Assembly (NCBI GenBank): GCA_947311115.1
Contig: CAMZKE010000030.1
Coordinates: forward strand, 1-35,088
Direction of reading: 5' to 3'
Source: an uncultured Bacteroidales bacterium
GTDB taxonomy: Bacteria > Bacteroidota > Bacteroidia > Bacteroidales > JAFGXI01
Length of the DNA: 35,088 nucleotides
Shown one piece after another: positions 1 through 7,147 of the stretch (positions are counted from its first letter, which is position 1; the number at the start of each line of letters is the position of its first letter). The position numbers were made by a program, and so were the translations under genes. The notes below the pieces were generated by a model. The model worked only from the letters and a program-made list of their open reading frames with translations. It had not been told where the DNA came from and ran no database searches.

Positions 1-79
1 AATCTAGGTTATTCATGTAATTTAACACAAATGAAGTTAACCCTGATTACGAGACTTTAGAAAAAGTAGCAAAAAATAG

Positions 80-138
80 CTAACTAAATTTTGATAAATA
101 CCTTGTTGGTAATATTCAGATTTTACCAATTTAGTTAG
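80..138. repeat. 11-bp perfect inverted repeat, 37-nt spacer
   Basis: The arms ctaactaaatt (80-90) and aatttagttag (128-138) are exact reverse complements. The stem is AT-rich and there is no following T-run, so a terminator role is only a guess. Confidence 0.45.
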
Positions 139-159
139 ATGGAATTATTTACTTGGTTT

Positions 160-217
160 TAAATAAATTAGCTTTGTATTTATTAAATCACATGAATGGC
201 GTGGGCTAATTTATTTA
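160..217. repeat. 13-bp perfect inverted repeat, 32-nt loop
   Basis: The arms taaataaattagc (160-172) and gctaatttattta (205-217) are exact reverse complements. The position, just beyond the stop of the minus-strand operon, would suit a transcription end or mRNA 3' stem-loop. The long loop makes it a weak terminator candidate. Confidence 0.45.
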
Positions 218-303
218 TTACCAATGTTTTAGGTGCTATATTGTTAATATGTATGAATAAATCATGTTAATATGTTTCTAAAAATTTTATAAATTTAGAT
301 AGA

Positions 304-489
304 CTATTTATGTTTTCTTGTTTTTATATCTTCAATTATTGCTAATTTTTCTTCTTTTGTAAATCGCCACCAATTTTTCTTTTCTTCATCAGTACGCATA
401 CAAACTATACAATAATTGTTATCTAAGTCGTTCATACATTTATCTTGGCAAGGCGAAAGTATTTCGTTGGTATTTATTTTATTTGTCAT
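304..489 (-). CDS. DUF1289-type small cysteine protein
   Basis: A 61-residue protein with four cysteines in a CxxxC...CxxC layout (Cys14, Cys18, Cys27, Cys30) followed by a WW pair at 40-41. This is the pattern of the DUF1289 family, small probably metal-binding proteins of unknown role. Its ATG lies inside the end of trmD: the two genes overlap by 11 nt (479-489), so translation is likely coupled and the three genes from the TPR/AraC regulator onward probably share a message. The family assignment rests on the cysteine pattern and length. The function is unknown. Confidence 0.75.
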   Translation of the reverse strand: MTNKINTNEILSPCQDKCMNDLDNNYCIVCMRTDEEKKNWWRFTKEEKLAIIEDIKTRKHK

Positions 490-1168
490 AGTTGTTTTTT
501 AATAAATCAGGTCTGAGTTTTTTTGTTTTTTTTAGAGCTTGTTCCATTTCCCATTTAGCAATTTCTTTATGGTTACCTGAGCGTAACACATCAGGAACTT
601 TAAAACCTTTATAATCAGCTGGACGTGTATAAACAGGTGGAGCCAATAAATTATCCTGAAAGCTATCCGATAAAGCTGATTCAATATCTGAAATTACCCC
701 AGGTATTAGTCTTACAATACTATCGGTAATCACAGCAGCTGCAAGTTCACCTCCGGTTAAAACATAATCGCCAATACTAATTTCTTTAGTAATATAAATA
801 TCTCTAATTCGTTGGTCTATACCTTTATAATGTCCGCAAAGTATAATAATATTATCGTATAACGACATTGCATTTGCAGTACTCTGTTTAAACACATCGC
901 CATCGGGTGAAGTATAAATAATTTCGTCGTAATTTCTTTCGGCTTTTAGTTTTTCAATTAAGTCGGCAATAGGTTGAATTTGCATAACCATACCTGCAGT
1001 TCCGCCATAAGGCGAGTCGTCAACCTTGTTATGTTTATTTGTAGTGTAATCTCTAATATTATGCACCTGAATATTTGCAATATTCTTATCTATGGCTCGC
1101 TTTACAATAGAGTTTTCAGTAATGCCTAAGAAAAGCTCGGGGAACAATGTGAGTATATCTATTCTCAT
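479..1168 (-). CDS. trmD: tRNA (guanine-37-N1)-methyltransferase TrmD
   Basis: TrmD methylates N1 of G37, next to the anticodon, using S-adenosylmethionine, and so prevents +1 frameshifts. At 229 residues it has normal family length. Visible motifs are the N-terminal [10 protein letters not shown] strand, DDSPYGG at 50-56, LCGHYKGID at 110-118, and the SAM-binding trefoil-knot loop [11 protein letters not shown] at 131-141. Asp149 in the following ITDS segment is the likely catalytic base. The start codon is 2 nt from the stop of the upstream regulator gene, and the stop overlaps the DUF1289 gene. In many other bacteria trmD sits with rpsP, rimM and rplS; here it is coupled to a regulator instead. 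All key blocks look intact. Confidence 0.97.
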   Translation of the reverse strand: MRIDILTLFPELFLGITENSIVKRAIDKNIANIQVHNIRDYTTNKHNKVDDSPYGGTAGMVMQIQPIADLIEKLKAERNYDEIIYTSPDGDVFKQSTANAMSLYDNIIILCGHYKGIDQRIRDIYITKEISIGDYVLTGGELAAAVITDSIVRLIPGVISDIESALSDSFQDNLLAPPVYTRPADYKGFKVPDVLRSGNHKEIAKWEMEQALKKTKKLRPDLLKNNYDK

Positions 1169-1170
1169 TA

Positions 1171-2790
1171 TTAATTATCTAATTTTGCATTTTTTACAAA
1201 TATTGAGGGTGTAACTCCGGTATAAGTTTTAAACGCAGAATTAAATGCTGATTTTGATTTAAATCCTACTTCAAAACCAACACCTTCAAATGTTAAATTT
1301 GTATTTTTTAATAAAAGTTTTTGTGCTTCTTTTACTCTATATTCATTTATTAGTGATGAGTAATTTTTATTAAATTTTTCGTTAATTGTTTGTGAAATAT
1401 ATGTGCGGTTTATCCCTAATATTTTTGATAATTTATTCAAAGTTAGATCTGAATCCAAATACAATTTCTTATTTATCATAGAGTCGTTAATAAGTTCTAC
1501 AATATCAATCTTTTGTTCTTCTTGCAAATTACTTTGATTGTCAAATTTATTATTTATTTCTATAATTGGTATATTACTAATTTCATTTATTTTATCTTCC
1601 TTATTTAAAATTTCGATATTCTTTTTTACAAGTTCTTTATACGATAAAGTTTGTTTTCGTTTTTGAGAGTATATAATAATTCCTAAAACTAAAATAATTA
1701 GTATAAATAGTATTAATATATTAATTGCAATTGAACGCATTTCAATTTTTTCGGCATTATACTGTTTCTCTTTATTGAGTATGTCTATTTTTTTATTTAA
1801 TTTTTCTGTTTCGTATTTTATATTTAATTCAGAAATTATTTGTTGTTTACCTTTATCTTTTTGAGCTTTTTGAGCATCTTTAAATAAATTAAAATAATGC
1901 AATGCCAATTTGTTGTTGTTCAGTTTATTGTAGTTTATGTACTTTAACTGATTAATCAATGTTTTAACTTCTATAAAGTAATATTTTATAGAGTCTTTTG
2001 CTAATTCATCAATAATTCTTAACGATTCTTTGTAGTTATTTTCAATTGAGTAAAGGTTAGCAATATTAATTTTAATCATTGCAACTCTGTAGTTATCATG
2101 TAGTTTCTCTGCATAATCAAGGCTTTTATTTAAAAACTCTTTAGCCAATTTATGATCTTTATTATCTAAATATACATTTGCTATATTTATATATATTGAT
2201 GCTAAGCCTACAGTATCTTTTTCATCAATGTATAATTGTTCTGCTTTTGAAAAATACATTCTGGCATCTTTCATTTCATTTTGGTATTGTTTTGCCAAAC
2301 CTAAATTGTTATACACAGGTCCAATAATTACATTTTTACAGTCTTTATATTTTGTAGCATTTAATAAAAATTTCTCGGCATTATTTATATCTTTTAACTC
2401 TAAATATAATACTCCCAAATTATTATTTATACGTGAAATTAAAAACGAATCTTTTATTTCTTCTGCTAATTTAAGTGTCATAAATAAACGACTTAAACTT
2501 TCGTCATAAAGCCATCTGTTTGACTCAACTAAACTTAATAAAATATTTGATTTTATAAATTCCTTTTTTGATGGATATTTTTTTTGTAGTTCTAATGATT
2601 TCTCTGCGTAGTACTCAATAGAATCGCGTAAAACACTATATCTTTTGTAAGCAATTTCGTTGTAAACCTCAATTTTTTCTTTATCAGATATTGTATCTAG
2701 TATCGATAATAGACTATCTACATCATCAGCTTTAACTAAAAACGGATGAATCATAAATAATAAAAGCAAATATAATAATGTAGGTTTCAC
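1171..2790 (-). CDS. Membrane TPR protein with AraC-type DNA-binding domain
   Basis: This is a Bacteroidota-style one-protein sensor-regulator. From the GTG at 2788-2790 it has 539 residues: a signal peptide (hydrophobic LLYLLLLF, ending near VKA/DD), about six TPR-like helical repeats with the typical NNLGVLYLE and NIANVYLD blocks, a charged coiled coil, one membrane span at about 354-376, and a C-terminal AraC-family helix-turn-helix (about 440-535, with [19 protein letters not shown] and [20 protein letters not shown]). The TPR part would be periplasmic and the DNA-binding part cytoplasmic. A TTG at 2820 also opens the frame, but a TATCTTTG promoter box (2797-2804) overlaps that extension, so the GTG is preferred; an ATG at 2754 would cut the signal peptide. 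The ligand and regulon are unknown. Confidence 0.85.
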   Translation of the reverse strand: MKPTLLYLLLLFMIHPFLVKADDVDSLLSILDTISDKEKIEVYNEIAYKRYSVLRDSIEYYAEKSLELQKKYPSKKEFIKSNILLSLVESNRWLYDESLSRLFMTLKLAEEIKDSFLISRINNNLGVLYLELKDINNAEKFLLNATKYKDCKNVIIGPVYNNLGLAKQYQNEMKDARMYFSKAEQLYIDEKDTVGLASIYINIANVYLDNKDHKLAKEFLNKSLDYAEKLHDNYRVAMIKINIANLYSIENNYKESLRIIDELAKDSIKYYFIEVKTLINQLKYINYNKLNNNKLALHYFNLFKDAQKAQKDKGKQQIISELNIKYETEKLNKKIDILNKEKQYNAEKIEMRSIAINILILFILIILVLGIIIYSQKRKQTLSYKELVKKNIEILNKEDKINEISNIPIIEINNKFDNQSNLQEEQKIDIVELINDSMINKKLYLDSDLTLNKLSKILGINRTYISQTINEKFNKNYSSLINEYRVKEAQKLLLKNTNLTFEGVGFEVGFKSKSAFNSAFKTYTGVTPSIFVKNAKLDN

Positions 2791-2796
2791 TATTAG

Positions 2797-2804
2797 CAAA
2801 GATA
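2797..2804 (-). promoter_or_regulatory. TATCTTTG -7 box, regulator-trmD operon
   Basis: The minus-strand sequence TATCTTTG fits the Bacteroidota -7 consensus TAnnTTTG exactly. It ends 6 nt before the GTG at 2790, so transcription would begin at or within a few bases of the start codon. No clear -33 TTTG was seen. Confidence 0.5.
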
Positions 2805-2944
2805 CAATTCTTATTAACAATATAAAAGATTTTTTTATTTGTAAATAAATGATGTTCTTTATTTTCTGTATAATCGTTTATTTGTTTAACTGTTTATTTT
2901 TAACAAACTATATAACAGTTATATCAATGGTTTGGCTTTAGTTT

Positions 2945-3541
2945 TTATTCTTTAGCAAATTTTATTAAAGGAATTATATTTCCATTGTCGGCTTCTCTTA
3001 ATGCTTTGATGTAGGCTTTCCTTGTTTCATCTGCTTTAACCATATTTGATTTGTGCCAACTAAAAATTTCTTTTCCAAAAATTGATTCAATAATTATATC
3101 AGCCATCATTCTTGAGTGTCTGCCATTTCCGTTAGGAAAGCAGTGAATTGATACAATTCTATGTTTAAATCTAATAGCAATTTCTTCAGGTGAAAAGGTT
3201 TTGTTCTTTATCCAATACTTGATGTCATCAATAAGGTTTTTTAATTCTATTCCGATTTGAGTCCAATTTACTCCAATATTCTTGTCAGTCAGTCTAAAAT
3301 GACCTGCCCATTTCCAAACATCACCATACATCTTTTTGTGTACATCTTTTATAAACTTTTCTGTCAATATTCTTTCAGCATTTAAATTAGCATGAATAGT
3401 CCATTCAATAGCCTTTTCAATATTTAACTGTTCAAATTCATCCAAATCTCCTTGTGTAAATATTGTTTTTATCTTTAAACCTTCTTTTTCTTCTTCATCT
3501 AAAGGTGTTTGTCCTTCATTATATTGTAATTCTAATCCCAT
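2945..3541 (-). CDS. Fic-family protein, mobile mystery protein B
   Basis: A 198-residue Fic-fold protein. Fic enzymes usually transfer AMP or another nucleotide-derived group onto a protein hydroxyl. The active-site loop is HCFPNGNGRHSR at 133-144: His133, the GNGR phosphate loop and Arg144 are present, but the usual acidic residue before GNGR (HxFx[D/E]GNGR) is Asn137. The N-terminal region (KTIFTQGDLDEFEQLNI) and the size match the family named mobile mystery protein B, which is always found with an HTH partner. Its ATG overlaps the end of that partner by 10 nt, so the two are translationally coupled. The toxin-antitoxin role is an inference from the arrangement. I am confident of the Fic fold and less sure that it is an AMPylase. 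Confidence 0.88.
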   Translation of the reverse strand: MGLELQYNEGQTPLDEEEKEGLKIKTIFTQGDLDEFEQLNIEKAIEWTIHANLNAERILTEKFIKDVHKKMYGDVWKWAGHFRLTDKNIGVNWTQIGIELKNLIDDIKYWIKNKTFSPEEIAIRFKHRIVSIHCFPNGNGRHSRMMADIIIESIFGKEIFSWHKSNMVKADETRKAYIKALREADNGNIIPLIKFAKE

Positions 3542-3993
3542 AATGACTTCCTCATTTCTCTTTTAATTTCATTTGCCATATCTTTTATTGTTTCTTCGAT
3601 TTTTTCATCTCCAATTCCTTGGTCCTCTAATTTCATATTTTGATTACTCCTTAATACAATCTTTTTTGCTAGTATATAGGCTTTATTGTTAACTAAATCA
3701 TTAATGGTTCCATCTATTGGGACAAAACCATATATAAACTTCATATCCAAGGCTTTGCCAACATCCTTTAATTTATTGATGGTTATCTGACCTGTAGCTT
3801 CACGTTCCTCTATTTTTTGGATTGCTCCTTTTGTCATATTAAGTTTTCTTCCTAATTGCTCCCTCGTCATGTTAAGAGTAGTTCTAATAGTGTTTACCCA
3901 TCCTTTTTGTGGAATAAGAACCTTTCTAGCATCTTTAAAATGAGCTAGTTTCTGTTCCAACTGTTCTATAAGTAGTTTTTTCTTATTTCTCAT
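3532..3993 (-). CDS. HTH protein, mobile mystery protein A (likely antitoxin/repressor)
   Basis: A 153-residue protein with an Xre/Cro-type helix-turn-helix at about 35-88 (TREQLGRKLNMTKGAIQKIEERE). The N-terminal charged stretch and the QKGWVNTIRTTLNMT segment fit mobile mystery protein A, the constant partner of the Fic protein that follows. By analogy with HTH/Fic pairs it probably represses its own operon and may counter the Fic activity. Its upstream region carries three copies of an AAAGAAT-type motif around a promoter box, which suits autoregulation. The pair sits alone between the trmD operon and mutS, which suggests insertion. The DNA-binding call is firm; the antitoxin role is inferred. 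Confidence 0.85.
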   Translation of the reverse strand: MRNKKKLLIEQLEQKLAHFKDARKVLIPQKGWVNTIRTTLNMTREQLGRKLNMTKGAIQKIEEREATGQITINKLKDVGKALDMKFIYGFVPIDGTINDLVNNKAYILAKKIVLRSNQNMKLEDQGIGDEKIEETIKDMANEIKREMRKSLWD

Positions 3994-4030
3994 TTATTAA
4001 TATTTTAGACATATAAGTATATTTATCAAA

Positions 4031-4090
4031 ACAAAAGAATACAAATATATATAAAAAAACAAACAAAAGAATATTTATATGTATTCTTTT
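4031..4090 (-). promoter_or_regulatory. Promoter with operator-like repeats upstream of the HTH/Fic pair
   Basis: A minus-strand TATATTTG box lies at 4042-4049. Around it are direct copies acaaaagaatac (4031-4042) and acaaaagaatat (4063-4074), and an inverted copy tgtattctttt (4080-4090) that is the exact complement of 4033-4043. Repeats spanning a promoter just upstream of an HTH gene are typical of an autoregulated operator. Binding has not been shown. Confidence 0.45.
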
Positions 4091-4146
4091 AAATTTTATA
4101 TTATACAAATACATATGATTATACTTGTGTAAAGTTCTATTTTAAA

Positions 4147-4317
4147 TTAAACTTAAACTAAGCGATTCTAAACTTTAAAAATCACAAATCATTTGGCACT
4201 AAAAGAGTTTGCAAAATTTTTCACATACCAACCAGGTGTACTCAAAGTTTGCATAAATATTTTAGCACCAAAGCATTCATAATTTTCTTTGTTTAAAATC
4301 GCTCAATTTAGGTTAAA
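4147..4317. repeat. Long imperfect palindrome, about 170 bp
   Basis: Arms pair around a centre near 4232: tttggcactaaaa (4192-4204) with ttttagcaccaaa (4260-4272), and agcgatt (4161-4167) with aatcgct (4297-4303). Both arms have the same 24-nt gap between the blocks, and about 14 of those 24 positions also pair. Weaker pairing extends to about 4147 and 4317. It fills most of the 386-nt gap between the HTH/Fic operon and mutS. It may be a small palindromic mobile element or a structured RNA; no gene is seen in the gap. Confidence 0.55.
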
Positions 4318-4379
4318 GCCAATACACAGATAAACGTATATTTTTAATGGAGTTTTATCGAAAAATCAATAAACTTTAA

Positions 4380-6989
4380 TTATTTGCCAATAAATTTCTT
4401 TATTTCATTTAGTTTATTTAAAGCTTCAACAGGAGTTAAATTATTAATATCTATACCCGATATTTCGTCTTTAATTTGTTTTAGAACGGGGTCGTCAAGC
4501 TGAAAAAAACTTAGTTGATATCCCTCGCGATTTTGTGCAATTTCTTCTACATTTTTAGTAGGCGATTTTTTTTCGGTATTGCCTTCCATTTCGGTAAGTA
4601 TAACATTTGCTCGTTCAACAACACTTTTTGGCATACCTGCCATACGTGCAACATGAATACCAAAACTGTGTTCTACTCCACCCGGCATTAATTTACGCAA
4701 AAACAATACTTTGTTTTTAAGCTCTTTTACCGTAACATTAAAATTATTTACACGTTTAAACGATTTTTCCATTTCGTTAAGTTCGTGATAATGGGTTGCA
4801 AACAAAGTTTTTGCCTTATATTTTGGGTGTTCGTGAATATATTCTACTATACTCCAAGCTATTGAAATACCATCGTAGGTACTTGTTCCTCTTCCTATTT
4901 CGTCTAATAATATTAGTGAACGCTCCGATAGGTTATTTAAAATACCGGCAGTTTCTGTCATTTCTACCATAAAAGTAGATTCACCCATTGAAATATTATC
5001 TGATGCTCCTACACGAGTAAAAATTTTATCGACAATACCTATACTTGCTGATTTTACGGGTACAAAACTACCAACTTGTGCCATTAACACAATTAAGGCA
5101 GTTTGCCTAAGCAATGCCGATTTACCCGACATATTTGGACCGGTTATTATTATAACTTGCTGTTCGGTGTTATCTAAAAACACATTGTTTGATATATATT
5201 CCTCATCTACAGGCAATTGTTTTTCAATAACAGGATGTCGCCCTTCTTTTATATCAAGAATTAATGTATCATTAATTTCAGGTTTTGCATAGTTATTTTC
5301 TATTGCGATATTTGCAAACGATATTAAACTGTCAATTTGTGCAAGTAGATTTGCATTTAATTGAATAGCAGAAATATAATCTGCTAACCAAAAAATTAGT
5401 TCGTTATAAATTTTTGTTTCAAGAGCAAGAATTTTTTCTTCGGCTCCTAAAACTTTACTCTCATAATCTTTTAGTTCTTCTGTTATATATCGCTCGGCAC
5501 TAGTAAGAGTTTGTTTTCTAATCCACTCTCCCGGTACTTTATCTTTATGAGTATTGCGTACTTCAATATAATAACCAAAAACATTATTAAACCCTATTTT
5601 TAACGATGGTATTCCGGTATTTTTAATTTCACGTTCTTGAATACCTTGTATATAATCTTTTCCTGAATTTTTTATTGCACGTAATTCGTCTAATTCGTTA
5701 TTTACACCGGAATTTATAACATCACCTTTGTTTACTAAATTAGGGGCTTCTGTATTTAATTCTTTTGCAATTTTTTCATTTGCAGTATCGCAAGTATTAA
5801 AATTATCGGCTATTTTTTTTAGTATCGGACTGTTTTGTTCTGATAAAATATTTTTTACTTCTGCAATAATATCTAAACCACGTTTTAATTGTAATATTTC
5901 GCGAGGATTAGCTTTTCCTACTGCAATTTTTGAAACAATACGTTCTAAATCGCCTGCGTGGCGTAAACTGTCTATTATTTGGTCTTTTATCTCGGTATTT
6001 TTTACAAAATATTCAACAGTATTTTGTCTGTCTAAAATAGGTTGAATATTTTTAAGTGGTAAGGCCAGCCAATTTCTAATCATACGTCCACCCATAGGTG
6101 TAACAGTTTTATCCATTACATCAATAAGGGTAAGAGCATCGTCGTTTGATGAGCCAAAAATTTCTAAATTTCTTATTGTAAATTTATCAAGCCATACATA
6201 TTTATCTTCCTCGATACGCGATATTTTTGTTATATGCTTAATGTTTCCATTATGAGTGAGGTCTAAATATTGCATTATTGCACCACTTGCAACAATTGCA
6301 TTTTCTTTGTTTTCTATACCAAAACCTTTTAGGGTTTTTGTGTTAAATTGTTTTATTAAACGCTCGTACGAACTGTCAAAATTATATGCCCAATCCTCTA
6401 GTTTAAAAGTATAAAACTTATCGCCAAAAAGCTCTTTAAATTTATCGTATTTACTACGTTCAAAGAGTAATTCTTTTGGCTGAAAACTTTGTAAAAGCTT
6501 ACCAACATAATTGGCATTTCCTTCTGATGTGTAAAACTCGCCTGTTGAAATATCAATAAAAGCAACACCTATTTTTTTATTGTTTATATGTACCGATGCA
6601 AGGAAATTATTTTGCTTATTTTCAAGAACATTATCATTAAGTGTAACACCGGGCGTAACCATTTCGGTAACTCCTCGTTTAACAATTTTTTTTGTCATTT
6701 TAGGGTCTTCCAACTGTTCGCAAATTGCTACACGTTGCCCTGCTCGTACAAGTTTTGGCAAGTAAATATCAACCGAATGATGTGGGAAGCCTGCAAGTTC
6801 AACATATTGGGCTGCTCCATTTGCTCTGCGGGTAAGTGTAATACCTAAAATTTTTGATGCTTTTATTGCATCATCGCCAAAAGTTTCGTAAAAATCGCCT
6901 ACTCTAAAAAGTAAAATAGCATCGGGGTGTTTAGCCTTAATACTAAAATATTGTTTCATTAACGGGGTTTTTACTATATCCTTTGCCAT
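4380..6989 (-). CDS. mutS: DNA mismatch repair protein MutS
   Basis: MutS recognises base mismatches and small loops and starts methyl-independent mismatch repair through MutL. From the ATG at 6987-6989 it has 869 residues, normal for MutS1. Visible features are the mismatch-probing FYE motif at 33-35, the connector and lever regions, the clamp, Walker A GPNMSGKS near 615, and Walker B with its following loop ([16 protein letters not shown]). The HTH tail is followed by a C-terminal [16 protein letters not shown] segment typical of MutS1. A TTG at 7010 also opens the frame, but a TATATTTG promoter box covers it, so the ATG at 6989, which starts [14 protein letters not shown], is chosen. All key residues are present. 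Confidence 0.97.
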   Translation of the reverse strand: MAKDIVKTPLMKQYFSIKAKHPDAILLFRVGDFYETFGDDAIKASKILGITLTRRANGAAQYVELAGFPHHSVDIYLPKLVRAGQRVAICEQLEDPKMTKKIVKRGVTEMVTPGVTLNDNVLENKQNNFLASVHINNKKIGVAFIDISTGEFYTSEGNANYVGKLLQSFQPKELLFERSKYDKFKELFGDKFYTFKLEDWAYNFDSSYERLIKQFNTKTLKGFGIENKENAIVASGAIMQYLDLTHNGNIKHITKISRIEEDKYVWLDKFTIRNLEIFGSSNDDALTLIDVMDKTVTPMGGRMIRNWLALPLKNIQPILDRQNTVEYFVKNTEIKDQIIDSLRHAGDLERIVSKIAVGKANPREILQLKRGLDIIAEVKNILSEQNSPILKKIADNFNTCDTANEKIAKELNTEAPNLVNKGDVINSGVNNELDELRAIKNSGKDYIQGIQEREIKNTGIPSLKIGFNNVFGYYIEVRNTHKDKVPGEWIRKQTLTSAERYITEELKDYESKVLGAEEKILALETKIYNELIFWLADYISAIQLNANLLAQIDSLISFANIAIENNYAKPEINDTLILDIKEGRHPVIEKQLPVDEEYISNNVFLDNTEQQVIIITGPNMSGKSALLRQTALIVLMAQVGSFVPVKSASIGIVDKIFTRVGASDNISMGESTFMVEMTETAGILNNLSERSLILLDEIGRGTSTYDGISIAWSIVEYIHEHPKYKAKTLFATHYHELNEMEKSFKRVNNFNVTVKELKNKVLFLRKLMPGGVEHSFGIHVARMAGMPKSVVERANVILTEMEGNTEKKSPTKNVEEIAQNREGYQLSFFQLDDPVLKQIKDEISGIDINNLTPVEALNKLNEIKKFIGK

Positions 6990-7007
6990 ACTATTTTTGT
7001 TAGTCTG

Positions 7008-7015
7008 CAAATATA
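7008..7015 (-). promoter_or_regulatory. TATATTTG -7 box for mutS
   Basis: An exact TAnnTTTG match on the minus strand, 18 nt before the ATG at 6989, predicting a leader of roughly 12 nt. It decides the start codon, because a TTG start at 7010 would lie inside the promoter. Confidence 0.5.
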
Positions 7016-7147
7016 AACTTATAAAACGTAATTGAGGTTTTTAATAATACCGAAATATTAACAAAATTTCTACATAAGTGGACTTCTATAAATTAATTAA
7101 CTTTTTTTATTTATATTCGTCATACTATTATACAAATAATAAAATAA

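Larger units (their letters stand above)
1..303. other. Non-coding stretch at left edge with two inverted repeats
   Basis: No gene is supported here. One frame stays open from base 1 to a TAG at 58-60 on the plus strand and could be the last 19 codons of a gene to the left, but nothing in it is recognisable. Two inverted repeats lie in the stretch (80-90 with 128-138, and 160-172 with 205-217). A direct repeat gttaatatgt occurs at 243-252 and 265-274. The region lies downstream of the minus-strand gene that ends at 304. Confidence 0.5.

Noticed and set aside
2228-2509. 93-codon plus-strand frame within the TPR/AraC gene
   Set aside because: Antisense shadow of a well-supported gene; low-complexity Phe/Ser/Lys composition and no motif.
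5728-6848. Several plus-strand frames of 61-105 codons within mutS
   Set aside because: Antisense to conserved mutS; no promoter or recognisable domain.
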